Shown: one piece after another, positions 55,238 to 64,000 of the stretch
How positions within the stretch are numbered: position 1 is the first letter of the stretch
Layout: each line of letters starts with the position of its first letter
From: Aphelocoma coerulescens
Lineage: Eukaryota; Chordata; Aves; Passeriformes; Corvidae
Length of the DNA stretch: 64,000 nucleotides
Assembly: GCF_041296385.1 (NCBI RefSeq)
Contig: NW_027184085.1
Span: 9,605,301 to 9,669,300, forward strand
Reading direction: 5' to 3'
Position numbers and translations under genes: made by a program
The notes under the pieces: generated by a model
The model's database searches: none
Told to the model about the DNA's origin: nothing
Seen by the model: only the letters and a program-made list of their open reading frames with translations

Positions 55238-58200
55238 ACTAACCCCAGGGGAGGGTGGCAGGGGTGGTGGCCAGGCATAGCTCTGCATGGCCCGGCAGCA
55301 CCAGTGTTAACTGGGCTCTGCCCCAGCCTGCCGAGAGTGCACATTTGCCTGCAGAGCTGTGTTTCCAGAACACTCCTTGCAATTACATGCCCTGCCACAG
55401 TTATTAATATTTATTAGGCTCAATTATTCATGGCCTCTTTAGGATCCTGTTGTTTAAGTCCAGCTTGAGATCTCCAGGCTAGCAATCACAAAAGTTGCTT
55501 TCCAGAGGAATTACAGTAAATCAAGCCATTGGAAATGTTGCAAGCAGATGTAAAGCTCACAGACAGAGCTGCCCAGAAAAGAGCCTCGTGTCCAGCACTC
55601 AGAGGTCCATATGTGCTGCATATGAGCTCAAGTCTTCCTGGGGTGGGATGCAGGGTCGTGGGACACCACACTCCTTCTCCCCGCCACCTGCACAGCGGTC
55701 ACACTGACCATCTCCCTCTGAATCTGCAGGGAAGAACAGCCCAAGAATAATGGCTTGGAGGCTTTTCCCTGTCAAAAGGACACGTGGGAAGGATGGAGAA
55801 CAAAGCAATGTTTATGACAAAGCAGGCAGCAGCTAGGAGGTTGCAGCCTGTCCTAGTGGCTGTGGCACAGCTGTGACCAGGGCAGTCCTTGTCCCAGCTC
55901 CTGACTGGTGTTTGGTCCATAGTGGGGAAGCCACAGGCAGGGTGCAGGATCCAGGAGGGATACGTCAGGGTATCCTGCCCAGCAAGCACAACCCATGGCA
56001 CAGGGCATCCCACTGAGGCTTCCCAGTTTGATCCATCCATGGAGCTAGCAGCACACACACAGCCCAGAGAGGGAGCATGTGCCTTCCTGCCCTGTTGATG
56101 CCCAGATTGGCACTGTGGCAATGTCTGGGTGAGTCCCAGTACCCAGCACTGAGCACACCTGCCCTGAGGGTGTACAGGAGGAGGCAGGGGGTCTGCCCAC
56201 ACACCACCTCCAGCAGATGAGAGCTGCCAGGGCTGCACTCTGTCAGCAGAGAGCCATCTGGGCCACTCAGAGGTGCTTAGCAAGGCTGATAAGCTAACTG
56301 TGCTGGCTGAGCTGTCTCAGGCTGCTTGCAAAGCTCCAGGCAGTGCAGGCAATCCCAGAGCTTCCCTTGCAAAGCCTGGGCTACACTCCTGCTGCTGACC
56401 TCTGCGTCTGCTCCCAGCCTGAGACCCACAGCAGCCATCCCACAGACCATGGCCACTTCAGCAGCTCTTGTCATAGAAATAACAGGTGGGACAGGGGACT
56501 CCCAGGGGATCCACGGGACACTGGAAGGACCTGTGGTGTGGGCAGGGTCCCCCAGGCCATTGGGCATGGCACAGGTCCCTGAAACCCTTGTGACAAGGAG
56601 ACATTCTCTGGTGGTGCTGGCTGTTAGGGCATGTGAAGGTTGTGTAGATGCCTGGGAGAGGAAAGAGAGAGCTCATTCCAGAGAAACAGACTTCCTCCAG
56701 CCCCTTCCCTCCACAAGCACTGGTCTCTGGAGAGCTGGGGCCTCTGGGGAGCAGAGCTTGGCAGGGAGGAGGTGCCTGACCAGGAGGGAACATGGTGCAT
56801 GGGGTCTTCTCCAGAGACCAAGAAACTCCTGAGGAGAAGCCTTGCCCACAGTGATTCACGTTGCCAGCGCGAAGGGATGGAGGGATTTGCTCAGCACACA
56901 GGAGGAGCAGGGGGGCTTCAAGGGAAGCAGCCCTACATGTTGAAGCCTTAGCAATGAACAGCAAAAAGGGACTTGCTGCCTCTCCTCCACAGCCAGGGGA
57001 GGAGTCACCAGGCTCTCATGATACTCAGGTGGGTGTCAGAGCCCAGCCAGGGGATGCTGGGGGCGTGAGGAACTGGGCAGAGGCACTCAGATGCTAGAGC
57101 AAGGGCCATCCCAAGAGACAGGATACCAAAAAGGCCACATGTCACCCTCAAAAACTTGGTTTCCTTGTATGTCATCCTTTCTCTGACCTGCCCTGCCTGC
57201 TCACCATCTCCCCTGTGTACCTGCAGCATGTGATGTCTCCTGTCCATAGCCCTCCTTTGCCCAAAATCTGCAAGTAACTGAAATCTGCTCTGCTCTGGGC
57301 TCTGGCATGGCTCAGAGTATAAAATTTTGATCTGTTAAATGGGTTTTCAGAGGAGGCTGGAAGAACTGGAGAAAGAACACACATCCACCTCCATTCCTCC
57401 TCCTGGGGCAGTTCCCTTGACTGCATCACACAGGCCAGTGCTGAGAGACTGCAGCAGGGCTGGCAGGCAAAAAAGGGCTCATACCATGCCGGTGCTGGCA
57501 TAAGAAAACAGCCCAGAGCCTGCTTGGCAGGGCTGGAGGAGCTGGAAGGGCTGATCCAGCTCACAGAAAGGTTACACGGGGCAAAAAGGTTGATTTGGAA
57601 GAGAGGAGGGACAGGGTGACAGCCAGGAAGCAGGGTAGACAGTCAACCCAGCTCCAGAAAGCAGGGCAGGCACATGCCAGCAGGGGCCAGTGCTCCTGGG
57701 AGCAGGGATCCTGCTTTGTACCCTGGGATGACAGCAGGCTGGGGAAAAAGAGGGGACAGACCCTCTGAGTAAGATCTGCCCCACATCCCACCCCAAGCCA
57801 CCTTTTTTAACCTCCACTGAGCCATCACACCAGCTGCCTGCACCACCAGCCCAGCCAAATCTGGGGGTGAGAGATCCCCAGAGCCAGCACCCCACACTTC
57901 CTGCTCGGGGTCCTGGGCATCCTCATCTCACAGCCCTCCCCTCACCTTACTGAAGGAACCAATATGATCCCATCCCCAACAGTGCACCAGACAGTCTCCA
58001 GCAGGCAGGGGCATATTTTTGTTCCCCAAAAAGCCTCTGAGTCCCAGCAAGAGCTGTTTTAATCAGAGCTTTCTGCCCTGCAGGACTCAGCGTGGGGTTG
58101 TGAAAGAGGCACAGGCAGCCCTTTTACTCTCTCCCCTTCCATCAACCCTCTGTTTGGCTTCCTCTTCTTTTTTAATTCACCCCCTTTCCACATTTCAAGC

Positions 58201-58628
58201 CTGCTTGGTAAATGTTTGAAAGTGAAGCTGATGTGGTTGGTATGGCAACACCAGGCTGGGGCCCTCGCCTGAAACCCCAAACACACAATTAGCTGATTAA
58301 GAGGAGAGGCAGCGGCATGCTGGGGCTCTGATTCTCCGCAGGGCTGTTCCAAATCACCCTATCAGGGGTGCTTGGAGGTTCCCAAGAGGGAAGACAGGGA
58401 GCGTGCACAGCCCCTCACATGGGTAAAGGCTTTCCAGGCTTGGAGAAGCTGGGGACGAGCCTTTTCAGGAAGCCAGTCTGTAGGATGCTGCAGTATGGGA
58501 ACAGGGATGATGGAGACACCAAAAGCAATGTGGAGCCTGCTGGACCACTTGAAAGCACCATGTCCCTGTCCAGATTGCAGCATCCAGTAGTCCAGGATCA
58601 CTGCAGGTCACACCAGGTCCCATCTGCG
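55238..58628. other. Non-coding stretch, no gene recognised
   Basis: An AT-rich block at 55380-55460 with repeated TTAATATTTATTA-like motifs may be regulatory. Otherwise only chance-like frames are seen. Confidence 0.4.
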
Positions 58629-58875
58629 TGTTAGAAGAGGACCCAGCTGTGCCCCAGGGGATGCAATGGCCAGATCCAGCACTCACAGCTCTCAGCTGAG
58701 AGGAAAAGATAGGAAATGAGCTGTGTGAGAGGAAAGGGAAGAGAGGGAGAGCCACTCTCCTCTGCAGCCAGATGGGCTCTGCCTCCAGACCTGAGGGCTG
58801 CTTGCTTGTCCCCAGTTCCCTTAACAGACCATGGCAGTGCCCTTGCCAGCAGGGCAGAGGTGTTTAGATTGACCT
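58629..58875. repeat. Dispersed duplication, copy 1
   Basis: From TGTTAGAAGAGGACCCAGCT onward this segment repeats at 60231-60477 with only a 2-nt indel and a few changes. The two copies are 1.6 kb apart in the same orientation, and the sequences flanking them do not match. Confidence 0.93.
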
Positions 58876-58999
58876 CTCCTCTCCTCTCCTCTCCTCTCCT
58901 CTCCTCTCCTCTCCTCTCCTCTCCTCTCCTCTCCTCTCCTCTCCTCTCCTCTCCTCTCCTCTCCTCTCCTCTCCTCTCCTCTCCTCTCCTCTCCTCTCC
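58876..58999. repeat. (CTCCT)n array, copy 1, about 25 units
   Basis: Uninterrupted pentanucleotide, all pyrimidine on the plus strand and all purine (AGGAG) on the minus. Confidence 0.97.
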
Positions 59000-59000
59000 C

Positions 59001-60230
59001 ACAGCCTCATTGCTCATAGAGTGGCTCAGGAAGGCAGCAATCATCCCGGTGACAGCCCTGGTTAATGAAGTCGGCCTTCATTAGGCGCTTCCGTTCCACT
59101 TGAAAAGCTCCTCTGTGAGGATGCTCCACCGGCCTAGGCAGAGATGGAGGATGCAGGGATGGGGGTAACACTGCAGGGTGACAGCCAGGCAGACGGGTGG
59201 GCAGCAGGAAGGGCTGGCATTCCTGTGGGGCTCAGTGCATGTCCTGCGAGGTGCTGTGGGGCTACAAACCCACATCTGCACCCATCCACAGTCCAAACCC
59301 AGCACTGTCCCCACCAGCAGCCCCGATCCTTCTCCCCATTACCAGGGCTCATCCTGCTCTCCAGAGCCTATCAGTGTCCTGGGGGACAAGTCCCTGCACC
59401 AGTCTTCACTACTTGACTACACACATGTTCCTGCTTAGGAGAGGAGGGTGCCTGGAGAGTTGTGGGGTCTGACCCAAATTTTCTGGGACTTGCAGGTGGA
59501 GCAGAGGGGACAGGCTGGGAGAGGTGCCCACTGTCTGGGAGCTGGCTGGAGTAGTCCTGTGAAGAGGGTCATTTAGCTGATGCCTGCAAGAGTACTCCTA
59601 GATTAGAGAGCTCTAAATTGCTCAGCTATTATCTGTCCAGAGGGAGCACCCTCATCTCATCAGGGCCAGGCTTGGCGAGCCACCAGCCATAGGAACAGGA
59701 TCGAAAGATCCACAACTCCCTGCCCCAGCTGCTCTGCAGGGACCTGCCACTCCAAGGAAGGGCATCCCAGGATAAGCACAAGCTTGGGGAACACCTTCCT
59801 GCAGATCCAAGTTCTGGAGTATCTCCTCTGGGCAAGATGGGTTGCTGGCTTCCTCCCACCTCCTTCATGTCCTTGCTTCCCTCACCCCTGAACCTTTCCC
59901 CCAGCTCCACACAGGGCATTTTTCGCACTTGGGCACTGTCAGACCACATCCTTTCTCTGTACTCCCTCCCCAGGTCCTAAGAGTGGTCGCCATCAGCTTT
60001 TCTCCCTTATCATGGATGAAAGCAGCTCATGGAGGAGCAATATGGGCAAATTATTGCACAAGGTAATGTGGTAACGTGGTAACTCACACTCTTTCTAAGG
60101 CTCCGCAGAGCCCAGTTCTGTAGGATAAGGGAACAGCCATACTGTGACTGTAGGACTATAGCAGGGAGCAGAGAGCAGCACACAGCTCTGGAAGTGGACA
60201 AGTGAGAGGATGGATGGACTGAATCTAGGC
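59001..60230. other. Spacer between the two duplicated segments
   Basis: No gene or transposon end recognised; it is not repeated elsewhere in the window. Confidence 0.4.
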
Positions 60231-60477
60231 TGTTAGAAGAGGACCCAGCTGTGCCCCAGGGGATGCAATGGCCAGATCCAGCACTCACAGCTCTCAGCTG
60301 AGAGGAAAAGATAGGAAATGAGCTGTGTGAGAGGAGAGGGAAAAGAGAGGGAGAGCCACTCTCCTCTGCAGCCAGATGGGCTCTGCCTCCAGACCTGAGG
60401 GCTGCTTGCTTGTCCCCAGTTCCCTTAACAGACCATGGCAGTGCCCTTGCCAGCAGGGCAGAGGTGTTTAGATTGAC
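60231..60477. repeat. Dispersed duplication, copy 2
   Basis: Same sequence as 58629-58875. It ends at the same point, just before the pentanucleotide array. Confidence 0.93.
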
Positions 60478-60600
60478 CTCTCCTCTCCTCTCCTCTCCTC
60501 TCCTCTCCTCTCCTCTCCTCTCCTCTCCTCTCCTCTCCTCTCCTCTCCTCTCCTCTCCTCTCCTCTCCTCTCCTCTCCTCTCCTCTCCTCTCCTCTCCTC
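60478..60600. repeat. (CTCCT)n array, copy 2, about 25 units
   Basis: Nearly the same length as copy 1, again uninterrupted. Confidence 0.97.
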
Positions 60601-60601
60601 C

Positions 60602-62240
60602 AGCAGCTGGAGAAGCTGCTAGGATGCACTGCCTGCTCAGAGATGCATGCCCAGCAGATCTGGGGCTGCTGTGGCTCAGCCCAGCAGATGTGGGGATGCG
60701 GCAGTGAGGTAGGAATGGCAGCAGACACAGATGAGGATGAGAAGGAAGCAGCGCTCAAGTCTGTACCAGGTCAGGGCTCTGGAAGGAGCTAAAACCATCC
60801 TGGGAAGCACAAAGTGCTCATGCTCCAGGAGAGGTTGTTGGATCAGGTTGGAGTGGGACCTCAGACCAAATTTGCAGCTGGACAAAGGAGGGGTGCCTCC
60901 TATCCACACAGAGTGGTGCCTGGCCACGCTGCAGCTGGAATTCTGCAGTGAATCCAGACAGACCTCAATCACAAACTCCCCAGTCCTGTGTGGCTGAAGA
61001 TAGTTAGACAAGTTCTACTCCAGGCTTTTGTATTGGGGGATTTTTGAACACCACCAAAGCTGGTGGGGTGGGGGGGGGGGGGGTGGGCAAGGGCAAAACC
61101 AGCATTTGCACCCTGGCAGTGTAAACAGGGCTGCTCAGTAATGATGTCTGGCAAGAGCTCTGCACTCTGGGATGGGAGAACTCAGAGCACAAAAGCTTGG
61201 TGCCACAGACGTGAGGCACACAGCCAGCATCCGCGGCATCTTAACCTACTTCAGGTTTGCCACTGCGTGACTGCTGATGGGGGCCAAAGGAGGGGCTGTG
61301 CCCATGTTGGGCACCATCTGGCAGCTCCTGCTTAGGGCACTCTGGCTACTGAGGGCAGGGGGAAAACTGGGATGATCCCTGTCCCCATCACCATCCCAAA
61401 AAACACAGGAGAAGGAATGCAGGGAACAGGAGACACGGAGCAGTCAGCACCCTATCACCAGTTTGCAGTGGCAGTGGCACTGCAGCCCCACACACACACG
61501 GAGGGGGGACATTGTTGGGGACAGAAGTGGGAGAGGGAAGGTATCAGAGCAGCCTAGGATTCTCCAGGATCCAGATCCCATGGGAAGCAGTTTTACACCT
61601 TTGGGATAGGTGGCACAGGGCCACAGGTCCACTCCACCCGCTGGCTTGAGCTGCAGGGAGCTGGAGGTTGTGGGGATTGATGGCTGAGCTGTCAGGGTGT
61701 GGGATCACCAGAGGACAGCTGCATCAATGTAGGGAGTGAAAGGCCGTGTCAATGATCTGGCCTGGATGTGGGAACATGATGGACAGCCATCAGCATCCTG
61801 CACAGCACCTGATTGATGACCAGGATTGTGGTCATCAATGAGCCAGTGTGAATGTCCAAGGGCAGGGATGGATGACTCTCAGTGGACATGAAGGACAGCC
61901 ATCAGCGGGTGGCCTTGGGAGCACTGGGAGGTTTCCTGCTTGGTTGCCAGTGGAGAGCAGGATCATGTCTGCAACTGGGACCAGGCCCATAGGTAAGATC
62001 CTGAGCTCCTTTCCCTGCATGGAGCCCACACATGTGGGGTCATGGGCTGCGACAGCCGGATGGAGCCAGGCATGGTCTCCCTCACTCACAGGCTTGCTCT
62101 TGCACCACTTATTCCAGATGATGGGCGATGCTCTGCCATTCCCTGCCTGCAGTCTGACACGGCAGCCCATCAGGCAGCCAGTTTTTATCCAATTTCATGC
62201 TGATTTTGGTATCATCCTTCCCTCCTGAAACAGCTGCCGT
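60602..62240. other. Non-coding stretch, no gene recognised
   Basis: Contains a G-rich tract at 61065-61087 with a run of 14 G. Chance-like frames only. Confidence 0.4.
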
Positions 62241-62900
62241 GAGGGGAGTCGATGCCTCTCCGAACCCTCCCCGCAGCGCATCAACACTATTATCTCCATC
62301 AGCCAAACTTGCAATCTCCTGAAAAAAGATATCTCGCTATTTTGACAAGTTCTCTTTTCCATCACCCCCCGCTGACTGTCAGGAACGCCGGCTCGCGCAG
62401 GCGCGCCGAGGCTGCTGCTCCTGCCAAAACTTCGGGTCCCCCTCCCTCCCCACCAAAGGGCAGACCCCCCGTGCCGCCCAGGGTGCTGGCAGCTGCGGCC
62501 CCGGGGGCTGGGCAGGCGCAGGGGTGCGCCGGGGCAGCGCACGGCGTTCCCGGTCGGCGCGCTCCAGAAGCAGCCGCAGATGGTGAGCCCACACGCCGCG
62601 TCGCCGCAGCAGCCAGTGACCTACACGCGGGCGTCATGCGAGATTTCGGAGCGGGGAGAGGAGCTGACGAAAATGCACATTCCCGCTGCAGCTCAGCTCT
62701 CACCTCCGCCCCTGCAGCCCTCCTCCAGCAGACCGGCGCTGCCGGCTCCCTGTCAGGAGCTTCCCCAGCCTGTTGCCGGTTGCGCCGCTCCAGCGAGCAG
62801 CCAACCACGCTGTGGCTTTTCGGAGAGGACAGGGGACTGTGTCCTCCTCCTCCCCAAAGGGTGCGAGACGATCCTTAATTCGGCACAGGGTGTCCTTGCA
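62241..62900. promoter_or_regulatory. CpG island with NRF1 site, probable promoter
   Basis: CpG dinucleotides are frequent from about 62370 to 62640, in contrast to the rest of the window. GCGCAGGCGC at 62395-62404 is a canonical NRF1 consensus. CpG islands with NRF1 sites usually mark promoters of broadly expressed genes. Direction is unclear: a donor-like GATG/GTGAGC at 62579 would fit a plus-strand first exon. Overlapping open frames of up to 220 codons are likely a result of GC content. Confidence 0.5.
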
Positions 62901-64000
62901 GAAGTGGATCTGGATTGTAGCTCTCATTTTGGGGGACACCGCACCTGCCTGCAGCAGGATCCTCAAGGCCTTTGGCAACGAGAGCAGGAGCGGTGCTGGA
63001 GCTCCTCCTTGCCTCTGCTTTTCCAGGAACCACTACACTCGGCCCCGGGACTGCCAGGGCAAGGCCCTCCCCACAGAGGCACTAAAAGCTTTCGCAGCCT
63101 GCCCGCACACTCCTCTGCAGTCCTCTGGGGCCAAGGTTCATCTGTGAAGATGTTGCCCGTTGCCCTCCCTTACAGCTGGCATGCACTTTCTCCACCCCAC
63201 ACCCATCCCAACACCTTCCACCATGCTCCCCAGGCGAAATAATTCACCCTACAGGGAGGCATTCCTGGGGAAGGATGAAGCACAGAGAGGCACTTTGGGC
63301 CAGGGCAGAGCACCCAGAGGCTCCATTAAGGCTCCTGCATCTGATGGCGTGTAGCAAGACGGGACCTGATATCCACAAGTTGAAAACAGATAAATCCTGT
63401 CTCCAGCCTGGCTTTGTGCATCCCTAGACATGGGAAAGAGAGCCATGGACCAACTCAAATCCCCACACAGCACCCAGATGCTGCCTTTCCCAGCCTCTGG
63501 ACATGAGCTGCAGATGGTCTCAGCTTACTCCCAAACGAAGGGTCTGCAATGAAGGTATGGGTATTGTGGGATCAGTGTCAGTGCCCATGAGTCTAGGGAG
63601 GGCTGGCACAGGGTCTTGAATAGCAGTCAGGGGTAAGGAACCATCCTGGCACCAGCACGTGGCACAAGCATGTGGAACCTGCTCCCCCCCCGAGCTGCCC
63701 TGTCCCAGTCACCTGCTCCTGGGGAGGCAGAGCACTCCATGGGTGTTGGATGCCACATCCACCACATGTTTTTTCAGGGGTGTAGAAGACCTCAGGCATG
63801 GTGCTGCCCATCTTCCAGAAGCCAGGAAGCTTCAGTCATCAACTGGTTCTTAATCCCAGGTCTCCCACTCCATGCTGCCCATGCTCTCACAGGAAAGGTG
63901 ACATCCCCACCTCTCCACTGCTGTCCATACGTCCACAGTTCTGTGGGGCTGGCAGACCTGGAACCTGATAGGACCTGCCCAGTGGAGGACACAGGGTCTG
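62901..64000. other. Right flank of the CpG island, no gene recognised
   Basis: If the island is a plus-strand promoter this would be first-intron sequence. No repeat or exon was recognised. Confidence 0.35.

Noticed and set aside
62109..62306. Minus-strand frame next to the CpG island as a first coding exon
   Set aside because: The 65-codon frame has an ATG and a reasonable composition, but it stops without a donor and resembles no family I know.

Overview
The window looks like avian nuclear DNA, probably from a songbird. Three signs support this: CR1 LINE 3' ends with the terminal ATTCTGTGATTCTATGA-type octamers, an ERVK-type LTR of a form I associate with passerines, and two CC chemokine genes of the CCR7-ligand type. 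In birds this chemokine pair lies on chromosome Z; the window itself cannot prove the chromosome.

Only two protein-coding genes can be read with confidence, both on the minus strand. CCL19 spans 18343-20221 and CCL21 spans 28332-29322. Both encode a signal peptide, a DCCL motif and the four chemokine cysteines. Intron phases agree at the junctions I could check: phase 1 then phase 2 in both genes, with a further phase 0 intron in CCL19. Each has a TATA-type box about 110-120 bp before its ATG. Each also has an ISRE-like GAAANNGAAA element 15-16 bp further upstream, so the two paralogues appear to share a core promoter layout. CCL21 also has a perfect NF-kB consensus. Both products are expected to be secreted and to guide CCR7-positive lymphocytes and dendritic cells; CCL21 carries a long basic tail for matrix binding.

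Layout: 1-17 kb is mostly non-coding, with a 33-bp minisatellite at 544-845. 17.17-17.76 kb holds a possible unnamed two-exon minus-strand transcript just downstream of CCL19. 18.2-20.4 kb is CCL19. 20.4-27.4 kb is intergenic, with several candidate polyadenylation sites that may belong to CCL21. 27.5-29.5 kb is CCL21 and its promoter. 36.2-40.0 kb is a transposon cluster: three plus-strand CR1 3' ends and a minus-strand, internally deleted ERV with LTR, polypurine tract and primer-binding site. 47.1-47.7 and 52.6-52.9 kb are old minus-strand CR1 fragments. 54.80-55.24 kb is a 440-bp solo LTR with perfect 10-bp terminal inverted repeats. 58.6-60.6 kb holds two nearly identical copies of a segment of about 250 bp, each ending in a (CTCCT)n array of about 25 units. 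62.2-62.9 kb is a CpG-rich island with a canonical NRF1 site, probably a promoter whose gene I cannot identify.

Most other open frames are short, overlap on both strands, and have the Pro/Ser/Leu/Trp/Cys-rich composition expected by chance in GC-rich DNA. They are not called as genes.
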